A DNA stretch of 64,000 bases from CAWABB01 sp963701735 (GCA_963701735.1 CAVPBI010000001.1:15321-79320); one strand, 5' to 3'; numbered from the stretch's first letter, positions 35,688 through 45,244 are shown. Numbers and translations: made by a program. The notes: generated by a model from the sequence alone, not told the origin.

Positions 35688-36752
35688 ATGGAACTGTCAG
35701 AACTCGGATTTGATCTCTGGTTTCAACAGAAGCGAGAAGAGCTGCAGAGACCTGATTGTGGTGTCGCACGAATCACCAGAGTCGACCGGGACAGGTATCT
35801 CGTCCGAAATGAACTGGGTGAAGTGCAGGCCGAACTGACAGGGAGGATGCTGTTCAGCGCCGAGTCGAGTCAAGACCTGCCGTGCGTGGGTGATTGGGTC
35901 CTGGTGCAGTACCACAATGACGGTGCCTTCGCCATCATTCACGATCTGCTCTCGAGGAAGACGTTCCTTCGCCGGAAGTCTGCTGGCAAGGACGTTGACT
36001 TTCAGATGATTGCGTCAAATATCGATCACGGGCTCATTGTCCAGTCCTGCGGCGACCGTTTGAATCTGCGCAGTATAGAGCGGTACCTTGTCATGGTCAT
36101 TGAAGGCCACATCGAGCCGGTCATTCTGCTCAGCAAGAGCGACCTCATCGATGCAGAAGATCTGGAGACGCGCGTTTCAGAGATCAGGCTGGCGCATAGC
36201 AGTGCCAGAGTCATCCCGTTTACCAGCATGGCCCCGGGCGGACTGGACGTGCTGCAACAGTTCCTGAAGCGGGGAAAGACGTGCTGCTTGCTGGGGCCGT
36301 CCGGTGTAGGCAAGACAACGCTTGTCAATCGTCTTCTCGGACAGGAGGTATTTGAAACACATCCTGTGCGTGAGAAGGACGGCAGGGGAAGACATACGAC
36401 TGTGCGGCGGCAATTGATCATCCTTGGAAGCGGAGCGCTCCTTGTCGATACGCCCGGCTTGAGGGAGCTGGGTATGATTGGTGTCGGCGAGAGTATTGAA
36501 GAAAGCTTTGCTGACATTCACGGACTTTCAGAGGGTTGTCGCTTCAACGATTGCACGCATACCACGGAAGTTGGCTGCGCAGTATTGCAGGCGGTCGAGA
36601 ACGGGGAGGTGAGCGGGCAGCGGTACCAGAGCTACATCAAACTGAAAAAGGAATCCGACTTTCATCAATTGTCGTACATCGAAAGGCGCAAGAAGGACAG
36701 GCGGTTCGGCCGAATGATCAAGACCGCGATGAAACAGATGAGAAAGAAATAG
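35688..36752 (+). CDS. rsgA: Ribosome small-subunit-dependent GTPase RsgA
   Basis: 354 aa, a circularly permuted GTPase that aids late maturation of the 30S subunit. After an OB-fold (residues ~20-95) the G motifs appear in permuted order: G4 LLSKSDLI, then G1 GPSGVGKTTLVNRL and G3 DTPGLRELG. The C-terminal zinc knuckle is CRFNDCTHTTEVGC. G4 has SKSD instead of NKxD, a substitution seen in this family. It is monocistronic and flanked by terminators. Confidence 0.95.
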   Translation: MELSELGFDLWFQQKREELQRPDCGVARITRVDRDRYLVRNELGEVQAELTGRMLFSAESSQDLPCVGDWVLVQYHNDGAFAIIHDLLSRKTFLRRKSAGKDVDFQMIASNIDHGLIVQSCGDRLNLRSIERYLVMVIEGHIEPVILLSKSDLIDAEDLETRVSEIRLAHSSARVIPFTSMAPGGLDVLQQFLKRGKTCCLLGPSGVGKTTLVNRLLGQEVFETHPVREKDGRGRHTTVRRQLIILGSGALLVDTPGLRELGMIGVGESIEESFADIHGLSEGCRFNDCTHTTEVGCAVLQAVENGEVSGQRYQSYIKLKKESDFHQLSYIERRKKDRRFGRMIKTAMKQMRKK

Positions 36753-36802
36753 CCTCCCTCATTCCGAACCCTCCCCGGTGCCCGCAACAGCAAGTGACGG
36801 CT

Positions 36803-36848
36803 CTGCAAGGCCGGTCAGCGATGTCTGGGCCTTTTCTCGGCCTTGCAG
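36803..36848 (+). terminator. Hairpin terminator after rsgA
   Basis: AAGGCC (36807-36812) pairs with GGCCTT (36828-36833) followed by T; alternatively CTGCAAGGCC pairs with GGCCTTGCAG over the whole span. The loop CAGCGATGTCtGGGC matches the terminator at 28110-28140. Confidence 0.6.
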
Positions 36849-37053
36849 GCGCCTGAAACCCACGGTTTTCCTTCTAATCTCCCTCACGCCGGGTTGCTTT
36901 TCTGTGCGTTCTGCGGGACATTGAATCACCTGCCCGTGAGAAGCCCCTCCTTCCGGTCTTCATGGTCAGAGGGCAACTCCGCCTTGTGCCTCCTGTTGCC
37001 GCGCTAGCGTGACGAATGTAACGAAGAATATCGAGCGACAAGAATTGTCCGCG

Positions 37054-39987
37054 ATGAATGCTTTCCGAAATCCACTGTTTTTCCTCATCGTCATCTTCCT
37101 CTGCCATTCCCTGACCGCCCATGCCGAAGCGTCGGTCACAGTGAGCGGAACGATCAGGGACGCGAAGTCGGGAGAACCGCTCCCCGGGGCCAACATCGTG
37201 TTCGTCGGGACCGGGCTCGGCGCATCGGCCGACGGGAACGGTCGGTACACCATTCGCGGGATTCCCGCCGGCGAATACACGGTGAAGGTCAGTTTTGTCG
37301 GCTGCCAGACCCACGAATCGAAGCTCACCATCGACGAGCCAGCCGCCGGCCCCATGGTCAAGGATTACCGGCTTCTTCCGGTCACCATCGAGGAGGAGAC
37401 GATTATCGTCAGCGGACAGGCCAGCGGGCAAAACGCCGCGATCAGCCAACAGCTCGCGGCCTTGCCCGTCATGAACGTCGTTTCTGCAGCGAAGATCGTG
37501 GAACTCCCCGATATGACCGCGGCTGATGCCGTCGGCCGCCTCCCGGGTGTTGCCCTGATCAGGGTGGGCGGCGAGGGAACCCAGGTCATCATCCGCGGCA
37601 TGGCGCCGCAGTACAACCAGGTGACCATCGAGGGGGTCGAGCTTCCGACCGACATTCCGTCGAGCAACAACATCACCAGCGTTGACGCGGCGTCAGGGAC
37701 CCTTGCCCGTCTCGGCGACCGGGCGGTAGACCTGAGCATGATCTCGTCCAGCATGCTCGGCGGCATCGAAGTCGTCAAGGCGATCACGCCCGACATGGAC
37801 GCGACGCTGATCGGCGGGACGATCAATTTCACGCTGCGGCGGGCCGCCCGGACCACGCCGATGGCGCCCCGCAACCTGACGTGGGTTCCCTCGGTCGAAC
37901 TTCGCGCCGAAGGCGGGTATAACGGTCTGAAGTACACCCGGAATGACTACCGGCTCATCGCTTCGCTCGAGAACAGGTTTTTCGACGAATCGTTCGGGAT
38001 TTTTCTGCAGGGCTCGCTCGAGCGACGCAATCTGAGCGACAATACCATGTCGGCGTCGATGACGCTGCTCAACAAGGCTCCCGACTACAGCGGCATCCCG
38101 GCGGTCAGCGGGATCGTGGTCAACGACAACTTCCGGACACGCGAACGGACAGGGGCGACCGTCGTTCTGGATTATCAGCACGGCGGCGGAGAAGTCAATC
38201 TTATCAGTTTCTATAACTCCGGACTGACCAGCACGGCGAACAGGAACATCACCGTTCCCGTGTCCAGCGGGTCAGCCGTCTTTGGTGCCGGTTATGACGA
38301 GAATTCAATCAACGTGTTGAGCAATCTGGTCACGCTCAAACAGGATCTTCCCTGGTTCCACGTCGATGTCAAGCTTTCCCAGGGCCTCTCGGAGAACCTG
38401 TCTCCCCGGGCCTTGAACTTCTCTTTTCAGCAGCGGCGGGCACTGGCGCGTCCGGGCGACTACCTGTACGTCGATCCGAAGATCACGATGCGCGCCCTCG
38501 CTCTGGATCCAGCGAGGGCTGGATACTCCGGACTTTCCACAACGGGGACCGTCACGCGGGAGAGGATCCTGGCAGGTTACATCGACCTCCAGCGCGAATT
38601 CTCGATCACGACTGGGATGACCGGGTTCATCAAAATCGGCGGCATGATCCAGCGACGCGAACACAGGTACGAGTACATGACAGGGTCGGGGTCGGGAGAC
38701 GTCCAGGCGCTGCTCAGGGCCCTTGCTTCGATGGGAGTCGTATCAGGGAACGTCTCCGCGAAGACCGTGTACGATCCTTCATACTCCGTGGGGGCATTTT
38801 TCGACGGCGCGTATCCTGCGCCGTACGCCATCGACGTTGATCTGCTCACGACCCTCACACCGGCAGGGGGGAGCGGGATCTCCCAGAATCCGCTGGCGTC
38901 GAAACTCAACAACTATGACGGATTTGAAACGAAAAGCGCGGGATACACAATGGCGAGCCTGTCGCTTGGCGACAACCTCTCGATCGTGCCGGGAGTGCGA
39001 TATCAAAACCTGACCACCCATTACACCGGTTTCCGCGGGATGGAGGTGACGCGGGGGGTACAGGGCAAAGATACCACGGTCAGCGTGCCGCACGGGCTCT
39101 GGCTGCCGATGGTTCATGTGCGGTACCAACCGACGGAGTGGCTCCAGCTGCGCGCGGCATATACGAACACCCTGGTGTATTCGGACTACAGCACCCTGTC
39201 ACCCAGGTATATGATCTCAACGACCGGAGCGATCGCGTACAACAATTTTGCGATCAAACCGGCGACGTCGGAGAATGTCGACCTGGTCGCGGCGCTTCAC
39301 AGCGACGAGATCGGCCTTTTGTCGTTCAATGGCTTCCGCAAGAGGATCAGCGGGCTGGTGTTCTTCTCGACTCGTTTTCTGAGCGACCTCAAGGAGTTTC
39401 CGGACCTTCCCCAAAGCCCGGGCCCGCTCTATCAGCTCAGCACATATGTCAATAGCACAATCCCGGTCGATCTCTACGGATTCGAAACCGAATGGCAGAC
39501 CAACTTCTGGTACCTTCCCGGTGTGCTCTCAGGCCTCCTCCTGAACGTGAACTACACGCACATCTTTTCTGAAGCGAAGTATCCGAAGGCGATCATGCAG
39601 TGGCAGTATGAAGACGACGGCACCGCCACGCGCGTGGTGGCGGATACGTTTTACACAGCGCGTCTCCTCAACCAGCCGAACGACATCCTGAATCTGATCC
39701 TGGGGTACGACTACGGGGGGTTCTCGGCGCGCATCTCGTTCCTCTTCCAGGACAATATCTTCCGCAATCCCGATTGGTGGCCCCAGCTCAGGACGATGTC
39801 GGGCCGGTATGGCCGCTGGGACCTCTCGGTCAAGCAGGAGCTTCCCTGGGCTGGACTCCAGGTCTATGCGAACGTCAACAACCTCAACACCGAGGATGAC
39901 GTGACGAACAACACGCGCCGATCGTTTCCGGTCGCGATCGACCAGTATGGTCTGTCGGCGATGCTCGGCGTGCGCGTGCGGCTGTGA
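37054..39987 (+). CDS. TonB-dependent outer-membrane receptor
   Basis: 977 aa with a signal peptide (MNAFRNPLFFLIVIFLCHSLTAHAEA). Residues ~30-115 are a carboxypeptidase-regulatory-like domain (VSGTIRDAKSGEPLPGANIVF). The plug follows (ADAVGRLPGVALIRVGGEG, VIIRGMAPQYNQVTIEGVEL), then a ~750-residue beta-barrel ending in VRVRL. Ligands of this branch are often glycans or siderophores; no SusD partner is next to it. ATG 37054 is preferred to GTG 37009 because it starts the signal peptide directly. Confidence 0.92.
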   Translation: MNAFRNPLFFLIVIFLCHSLTAHAEASVTVSGTIRDAKSGEPLPGANIVFVGTGLGASADGNGRYTIRGIPAGEYTVKVSFVGCQTHESKLTIDEPAAGPMVKDYRLLPVTIEEETIIVSGQASGQNAAISQQLAALPVMNVVSAAKIVELPDMTAADAVGRLPGVALIRVGGEGTQVIIRGMAPQYNQVTIEGVELPTDIPSSNNITSVDAASGTLARLGDRAVDLSMISSSMLGGIEVVKAITPDMDATLIGGTINFTLRRAARTTPMAPRNLTWVPSVELRAEGGYNGLKYTRNDYRLIASLENRFFDESFGIFLQGSLERRNLSDNTMSASMTLLNKAPDYSGIPAVSGIVVNDNFRTRERTGATVVLDYQHGGGEVNLISFYNSGLTSTANRNITVPVSSGSAVFGAGYDENSINVLSNLVTLKQDLPWFHVDVKLSQGLSENLSPRALNFSFQQRRALARPGDYLYVDPKITMRALALDPARAGYSGLSTTGTVTRERILAGYIDLQREFSITTGMTGFIKIGGMIQRREHRYEYMTGSGSGDVQALLRALASMGVVSGNVSAKTVYDPSYSVGAFFDGAYPAPYAIDVDLLTTLTPAGGSGISQNPLASKLNNYDGFETKSAGYTMASLSLGDNLSIVPGVRYQNLTTHYTGFRGMEVTRGVQGKDTTVSVPHGLWLPMVHVRYQPTEWLQLRAAYTNTLVYSDYSTLSPRYMISTTGAIAYNNFAIKPATSENVDLVAALHSDEIGLLSFNGFRKRISGLVFFSTRFLSDLKEFPDLPQSPGPLYQLSTYVNSTIPVDLYGFETEWQTNFWYLPGVLSGLLLNVNYTHIFSEAKYPKAIMQWQYEDDGTATRVVADTFYTARLLNQPNDILNLILGYDYGGFSARISFLFQDNIFRNPDWWPQLRTMSGRYGRWDLSVKQELPWAGLQVYANVNNLNTEDDVTNNTRRSFPVAIDQYGLSAMLGVRVRL

Positions 39988-40071
39988 ATGATTGGCGCAA
40001 GGACACTGTGAAGATGAAGCGCGTCGTGTCATTGCCTGCGACCATCCTATGAGGATTGATCAGTGTAGCAT

Positions 40072-40191
40072 GCGGGGGAAAAGGTCGTTTCTCACTACAG
40101 GATCATCTCAAAACTCGGCGAAGGCAGCATAGCCGTCGTCTGCAAAGCCGAGGACACTCGATTCACGCGCACCGTCGCGCTCACATGCCGC
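40072..40191 (+). pseudogene. Ser/Thr protein kinase, N-terminal relic
   Basis: Read in one frame this 120-bp stretch gives AGEKVVSHYRIISKLGEG, then SIAVVCKAEDTRFTRTVAL, the start of a PknB-like kinase (compare ISHYRIlekLGEGGMGVVYKAEDtkL.RtVALK). The glycine loop survives; the catalytic lysine after VAL is lost and no kinase follows. The start codon is out of frame by one base. Confidence 0.6.
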
Positions 40192-40205
40192 GCCGGGGGG
40201 ACATA

Positions 40206-40826
40206 ATGCTACGAGAGATCTGGGAACCTGACCTTTCAGTAGTGTTCGTAGGAACTGCGGTCGAAGAGCTCTCGGACACTCTTGGCTTCTACCACCTCCA
40301 CCCCAGAAATCGCTTCTGGGAACTCCTTGAGATTGGTGGTATCACTCCCACACGAATCATCACCCCTTCGGAGCGCAAAGCCCTCGCGGATGGTCACGCA
40401 CGAGGAAGCCTGAGTGAACCGGTGCGTTCGATGTTCATTCAGAAGAAGACTTCTCAGTTGCTGCGACTTGGCATAGGTCTCACTGATCTGAACCGGCGCG
40501 TCATTGCCATCGACGACAAAGACAAGGCTGCCAGACCTGGAGAAGAGGACATTCAACAATTCATCGCCAGGGTGCCGGTGCTGAATTCCAAGGTGCTGGC
40601 ATTCGTGACCAAACCCGATCTCTTTGTGGAATTGTTCACAAGTCGCCATCCCGGTGTCACTGCCACCCTCGGCTTCCAGTCATTCAGGATAGGCAATTCC
40701 GAAGTATGGCTTCTCGGTTCACCGGGCGGTCTGCTTCGCGGGGAGGCGCTCACCAGACAGGAAGATGCATTCTTTGCGCTGGGGGAACGGATCGTGGCGC
40801 TCAAGGAAGAGACTGCGAAAGGGTGA
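40206..40826 (+). CDS. Mug/TDG-like uracil-DNA glycosylase family protein
   Basis: 206 aa, ATG 40206 with GGGGGGAC just upstream. VVFVGTAVEELSDTLGFYHLHPRNRFWELLEIGGITP corresponds to the VGxxPGxxSxxxGxxYaxPxNrFWxlL segment of mismatch-specific uracil/thymine glycosylases. LLRLGIGLTDLNRR and the C-terminal VWLLGSPGG fit the same fold. The Asn that activates water in E. coli Mug (GINPG) is not evident here, so activity may differ. It would act in base-excision repair of deaminated bases. It stands alone. Confidence 0.7.
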   Translation: MLREIWEPDLSVVFVGTAVEELSDTLGFYHLHPRNRFWELLEIGGITPTRIITPSERKALADGHARGSLSEPVRSMFIQKKTSQLLRLGIGLTDLNRRVIAIDDKDKAARPGEEDIQQFIARVPVLNSKVLAFVTKPDLFVELFTSRHPGVTATLGFQSFRIGNSEVWLLGSPGGLLRGEALTRQEDAFFALGERIVALKEETAKG

Positions 40827-41369
40827 ACCGCTCCTGTTTGCAGGCGTGTTACTGTGCCGCCATAACGGTAATCAGTGCATATGTCAGTCCAATATGCCGG
40901 TCTTGTCGCAAGTGACGAGGATCTGAGCCGTTTTGCAGAGACTTTCTCACAATGGGAACATCAACGTTACGGACTTCTTCCGAATTCCGGCTGGAGTTTC
41001 GTACCGGTGGGTGACGGGCGCGAATTCCCCCGCAGCAAGCGACGGTGACCTCTCGGGAGTAACTGGAATCCTGCTCCTCCGGTTCGGGTCGTTCTGACCT
41101 GCGAAAGTCACATACATAGAATTGGATCTGTTATAGAATTGGATCAGTCCGCGCCCTTGACAGTCTCGTGGGTCTGGCCTACCTTTCCTGTACGTTCTTT
41201 CAAAAGAAGCCGGAGTTTCTCGTCATGGGAGATTCCGGCTTTTCCTTCATCGAGCCGCCACTGTCGGACCCTGGTCCAGTGCCTCCGTTGTAGGGCCCCC
41301 CTGACGACCCGCCAGGCGCCACGCCATGTCAGCATGCTGCCGTACCGAGCCCGTACAAAGGAGGACAAG
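40827..41369 (+). other. Intergenic region with a hip-locus scar and a hairpin
   Basis: No intact gene. It contains the scar described at 40893-40966, a tandem ATAGAATTGGATC (near 41117 and 41133), and a terminator-like hairpin (AAGCCGGA 41207-41214 with TCCGGCTT 41234-41241). Confidence 0.5.
40893..40966 (+). pseudogene. Deletion scar of a second hipBST-type locus
   Basis: The 19 bp TATGCCGGTCTTGTCGCAA (40893-40911) also occur at 56378-56396, upstream of hipB. Immediately after, 40913-40940 match 57846-57873 inside hipT exactly and continue with partial identity (reads DEDLSRFAETFSQWE). The two matched pieces are ~1.45 kb apart in the intact locus but adjacent here. Confidence 0.6.
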
Positions 41370-43496
41370 ATGAAAATCCCGTTCATCTCCCTGACAGTCG
41401 CCGTCATCCTGCTGTTCCCTCCTGCAAAGGCACAATGGGTGCAAACCAACGGACCGCTGGGAGGGGAAATCAATGCACTCGCGGTTTCCGAGACGAATCT
41501 CTTTGCCGGAGGCGGTGGGGGCGGCGTCTTTCTTTCCACCAACAACGGCACAAGCTGGACTGCAGTCAACACAGGCCTGACAAATGGAAATGTCGAGGAT
41601 CTTGCCATCAGCGGTGAGAACCTCTTCGCCGCGACTCACCAGGGCGTTTTCCTCTCGACCAATCGCGGCACAAGCTGGACTGAAGTCAATAACGGTTTGT
41701 CTACGCATGAGGTATTTGCCCTCGCGTTCATGGGCGCAGATCTCTTTGCCGGAGGCTATGACGGGGTCTTCCTGAGCACCGATAACGGCATAGGGTGGAC
41801 GGCGGTCAATACCGGCTTGACACACACGTATGTCCTGTCACTCGCTGTTTTGGACACACATCTCTATGTTGGTACCAATGACGGAGGCGTCTTCCTTTCC
41901 ACCGACAACGGCGCGAACTGGACGGCAGTCAATACCGGCTTGACGCAGAGCAGAGTTCCCGCACTGGCCGTGTCAGGCACGAACCTCTTCGCCGGGACTT
42001 CTCGCGGAGTGTTTCTTACCACCGATGGCGGCACAAGTTGGACGGCGGTCAATACCGGTTTGACAAGAACTTCTGTCCTGTCACTCGCTGTGGTGGACAC
42101 ACATCTCTATGCCGGCACCCTTACCGGCGGGGTCTTCCTTTCCACCGATCTCGGCACAAGCTGGGCTGCCGCCAACGCGGGCTTGACAGATCCCAGGGTT
42201 AAGTCCTTTGCTGCTTCGGACACGAACCTGTATGCCGGTACTCATGGCGGCGGAGTCTTCCTTTCCACCGACAACGGGACGAATTGGACTGCGATCAACA
42301 CCGGGCTGACAAACACTATTATCCTGTCACAAGCTTTCTCGGGTACAAGTCACTTTGTCGGAACTAGTACCAGCGGCGTGTTTCTCTCCACCAACAGCGG
42401 CACAAGTTGGACTGCAGTCAATGCCGGCTTGACGAGCATGGAGGTTCTGTCACTAGCGGTTTCGGGTACGGAACTTTTTGCCGGCACCTACAACGGAGGT
42501 GTTTTCCTTTCTACCGATAGCGGCGCAAACTGGACTCAAGTAGATAGTGGCTTGACAAATACCATCGTGGAAGCTCTTGCCGTTTCTCCCGCCAGCGGAG
42601 GGACAGGCGACGTGAATCTCTTTGCCGGGACCCACGGCGGCCTCTTTCTGTCGACCAATAGCGGCACAAGCTGGACTGCAGTCAATACCGGTTTGACGAA
42701 TACCTATATCTTTGCGCTCGTCGTTTCGGAGGGGAATGTATTTGCTGGGACTCTGGGCGGGGGCATGTTTCTTTCGACCGACAATGGCGCAAACTGGACT
42801 GCGATCAATACCGGATTGACGAGCGATCGAATTCTGTCGCTCGCGGTCTCAGGCAAGGATCTCTTCGCCGGGACTACCAGCGGCACCTTCCTCTCCACCA
42901 ACAACGGTACGAGCTGGACCTTGGTTGGCGACGGTTTGGAAGGTCGTGCGGTCTGGTCAATCGCGGTTTCGGGGACAAATCTCTTTGCGGGGACTACCGG
43001 GGGTGGCGTCTATCATTCCACCAATCGCGGCACACGCTGGGAAGCAGTCAATGCCGGCCTGCTATACAATGACATCTATTCACTGTCCGCTACCGGGACG
43101 GATGTCTTTGCCGGGACTGAAGGGGGGGTTTGGAGGTGCCCAATATCTGAACTGACCTCGGTGAGGCAGCCCTCAAACGAGATGCTTCTGCACTTTGCAC
43201 TGGCACAGAATTTTCCGAATCCGTTCAATCCCTCAACCGCGATTGGGTACGGTCTCCCCAGCCGCTCGCATGTGACTCTGACGGTCTTCAACACGCTCGG
43301 CCAGCAGGTCGCGACGCTTGTGGAAGGGGAGATGGAGGCAGGGTATCACGAAGTCCAGTTCGATGCATCGGGACTGGCCAGCGGGGTGTATATGTATAGG
43401 CTGCGGGTCCGCGGTTCGGACTCCGCCTCACCGCGGGACTCCAAGAGCGGAGCAGGGGAATTCGTCCAGACGCGAAAGCTTGTCCTTCTGCATTGA
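41370..43496 (+). CDS. Exported 14-repeat beta-propeller protein with sorting domain
   Basis: 708 aa, ATG 41370 with AAGGAGG at ideal spacing and a signal peptide (MKIPFISLTVAVILLFPPAKAQ). Residues ~25-595 are 14 consecutive ~40-residue units of the form GTSWTAVNTGLTxxxVxsLAVSGTNLFAGTxxGGVFLSTDN, each with an Asp-box-like end, enough for two seven-bladed propellers. A sorting domain follows (LAQNFPNPFNPSTAIGYGLPSR...), with a 45-nt in-frame insert. It is probably secreted and surface-bound. Ligand unknown. The last ~160 bp and ~105 bp beyond the stop recur at 61.9 kb. Confidence 0.85.
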   Translation: MKIPFISLTVAVILLFPPAKAQWVQTNGPLGGEINALAVSETNLFAGGGGGGVFLSTNNGTSWTAVNTGLTNGNVEDLAISGENLFAATHQGVFLSTNRGTSWTEVNNGLSTHEVFALAFMGADLFAGGYDGVFLSTDNGIGWTAVNTGLTHTYVLSLAVLDTHLYVGTNDGGVFLSTDNGANWTAVNTGLTQSRVPALAVSGTNLFAGTSRGVFLTTDGGTSWTAVNTGLTRTSVLSLAVVDTHLYAGTLTGGVFLSTDLGTSWAAANAGLTDPRVKSFAASDTNLYAGTHGGGVFLSTDNGTNWTAINTGLTNTIILSQAFSGTSHFVGTSTSGVFLSTNSGTSWTAVNAGLTSMEVLSLAVSGTELFAGTYNGGVFLSTDSGANWTQVDSGLTNTIVEALAVSPASGGTGDVNLFAGTHGGLFLSTNSGTSWTAVNTGLTNTYIFALVVSEGNVFAGTLGGGMFLSTDNGANWTAINTGLTSDRILSLAVSGKDLFAGTTSGTFLSTNNGTSWTLVGDGLEGRAVWSIAVSGTNLFAGTTGGGVYHSTNRGTRWEAVNAGLLYNDIYSLSATGTDVFAGTEGGVWRCPISELTSVRQPSNEMLLHFALAQNFPNPFNPSTAIGYGLPSRSHVTLTVFNTLGQQVATLVEGEMEAGYHEVQFDASGLASGVYMYRLRVRGSDSASPRDSKSGAGEFVQTRKLVLLH
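41433..43142 (+). repeat. Fourteen tandem ~120-bp coding repeats
   Basis: Fourteen imperfect in-frame units of about 120-126 bp, each encoding one propeller blade. Unit 10 has a short insertion (PASGGTGDV). Conserved DNA such as 'ACAAGCTGGACTGCAGTCAA' recurs, so slippage or gene conversion could change the copy number. Confidence 0.8.
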
Positions 43497-43603
43497 CCGT
43501 TAAGCCGGACATTGAAAGATCCCTCGATCTCGTTGGAGATGAGGGCTCTTCTGTACGTTGACCCAGTGCCCGGAACCCGCACTTGGAATCACTCACACAC
43601 ACT
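43333..43603 (+). repeat. Gene-end repeat, copy 1 (partner at 61857-62130)
   Basis: Covers the end of the sorting domain, its stop and ~105 bp of downstream noncoding DNA. The core from TAGGCTGCGGGTCCGC to the stop and CCGT is nearly identical in both copies. Confidence 0.75.
43407..43451 (+). repeat. 45-nt in-frame insertion in a sorting domain, copy 2
   Basis: Fifteen codons (V R G S D S A S P R D S K S G) lie between RLR and AGEFVQTRK, the same place as copy 1 at 23203. The shared frame is VR..SA..RDS.S and the hairpin is partly kept. Confidence 0.6.
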
Positions 43604-44037
43604 CAGGTGCCTTACCCTGACATTTCTACTGAGACATCGCTGTTTGTCCATGAACTCCCCGCGTGAAAGCTATTAAAGGAAGGGAAGCCGCTGGTCTTTT
43701 CAAAATACTACTGCAGGGGACACAGCCGCCTCGGATGGTGCTGAGAAGAGGGCTGGCGGTTGCAGGCGGGTCACCGCCGCTTGCGGCAGGCCCCCTTCTG
43801 AGGATGGAAGGCGGGCAAGACGGACAAATCGACTCTTTCGTTCTCTCCTCAGACGACCTTTGCTGCCTCCCGGGGATGTGCTGCCTCCCGGACATGCCGA
43901 ATCAAGTTGATAAATCCAAAGACCTTCTCTACATTCGAAGTGCATTCCTTCCAACGCCGGGTCGGCCTTTGGTCCATTTCCCGGCGTCACGGTGAGTAGG
44001 TTGTCCTGAGCTTCCTGTTCACTTCATCCCCCCCCCT
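43604..44037 (+). other. Intergenic region, no convincing gene
   Basis: 434 bp. An open frame at 43663-43995 has poor composition. It contains a tandem duplicate TGCTGCCTCCCGG(G/A) at ~43861-43896. Confidence 0.4.
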
Positions 44038-45192
44038 ATGAAGGCCCTTCTGCCCGCGGTCTTGCTGTTGTCAAGACTCCTGTTTGTGCCGCCGGACCTG
44101 GCATCTCAGGAAATCGATGTCCGGGGGCAGGCATCAGCGTCGCTTGGCGGGAATGACGCCCCGGAACTCACCGCGCGAGCCGGGCTCCGGTATATCCCCT
44201 CGGCTTTTCTCGAGGCCGCCGTCGGAGAGACCTCGACGCTGGATGGAGAACTCGCGCTGAATCTCTTCGGGACAGCGAGCGTGGCGAGCGAACAGCGGGT
44301 GGTAACAGACACCGACCTGGAGCTCTACCGGGGATGGGTCCGGTATGCAACGCCGCATCTCGAGCTGCGGGCAGGATTACAGAAGATCAGCTTCGGCTCC
44401 GCGACACTCTTCCGTCCCCTGATGTGGTTCGACTCGATCGATCCGCGTGATCCTCTCCAGATAACGAAGGGAGTCTACGGAGTGCTCGGTCGGGCGTACT
44501 TCCTGGGCACGGCGAACCTGTGGATGTGGGGCATACTCGGGAGGGACGAACTCAAAGGGTGGGAGGTCATCCCCACGAAGAAAGGGTCCCCGGAGTTTGG
44601 AGGGCGTCTCCAGATGCCGCTCTTCTCGGGGGAGGCGGCCGTCTCCTATCACCACCGGACCGTGCAGTTCACGGCCACACTCCCCGCCTTCCCCGCCCCC
44701 GTCCAGGAAACGGTCTCCTTCCCGGAGGATCGGGTCGGTGTGGACGGGAAATGGGACATCGGTCCCGGGATCTGGCTCGAGGGGGCAGCGGTTCGCCAGA
44801 ACACCGAGTCCCTGCCGTATCGATGGCAGCAGGCTGGTACGATCGGGATGGACTACACCTTCTCTCTCGGCACCGGCCTCACCGTGATGGGGGAATTCTT
44901 CATCCAGAGCTACACAGAGGAGATGCTCGGGGCCGGGTCCACGGCCCGAATGGCGGGTCTGATGGCAACCTATCCGCTGAATATCGTGGACAACATCTCC
45001 GGCATCTTCTACTACGACATCGGGAACAGCGACTCCTACGCCTATATCGACTGGCGAAGGACCTACGATAACTGGACGTTCGATCTGATCCTGTTCGCCA
45101 ATCCCGAGCAGTCGGGCTTCGTGGCCGGGCTGCAGCAGGGTCTGTCGCTCGCGGGGAAAGGGATCGTTCTCCTGGTAGCGTTCAACCACTGA
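44038..45192 (+). CDS. Putative outer-membrane beta-barrel protein of the envelope operon
   Basis: 384 aa with a signal peptide (MKALLPAVLLLSRLLFVPPDLASQ). The remainder alternates short amphipathic strands (LELRAGLQKISFGSATLF, GLTVMGEFFIQSYTEEM, WTFDLILFANPEQ), typical of porin-like barrels of 14-16 strands. I cannot place it in a named family. It lies 52 bp before the Lol-like ATPase gene, so it may be the outer-membrane part of that export system. No clear ribosome binding site precedes ATG 44038. Confidence 0.65.
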   Translation: MKALLPAVLLLSRLLFVPPDLASQEIDVRGQASASLGGNDAPELTARAGLRYIPSAFLEAAVGETSTLDGELALNLFGTASVASEQRVVTDTDLELYRGWVRYATPHLELRAGLQKISFGSATLFRPLMWFDSIDPRDPLQITKGVYGVLGRAYFLGTANLWMWGILGRDELKGWEVIPTKKGSPEFGGRLQMPLFSGEAAVSYHHRTVQFTATLPAFPAPVQETVSFPEDRVGVDGKWDIGPGIWLEGAAVRQNTESLPYRWQQAGTIGMDYTFSLGTGLTVMGEFFIQSYTEEMLGAGSTARMAGLMATYPLNIVDNISGIFYYDIGNSDSYAYIDWRRTYDNWTFDLILFANPEQSGFVAGLQQGLSLAGKGIVLLVAFNH

Positions 45193-45244
45193 CGGCGGGA
45201 GCGCCTGCCGCCGCACACGACGACTGGAGGGTTCAGGCTTTCGC

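Noticed and set aside
43663..43995. Possible 110-aa gene
   Set aside because: Poor composition, no ribosome binding site, contains a tandem DNA duplication, lies in a gap between real genes.
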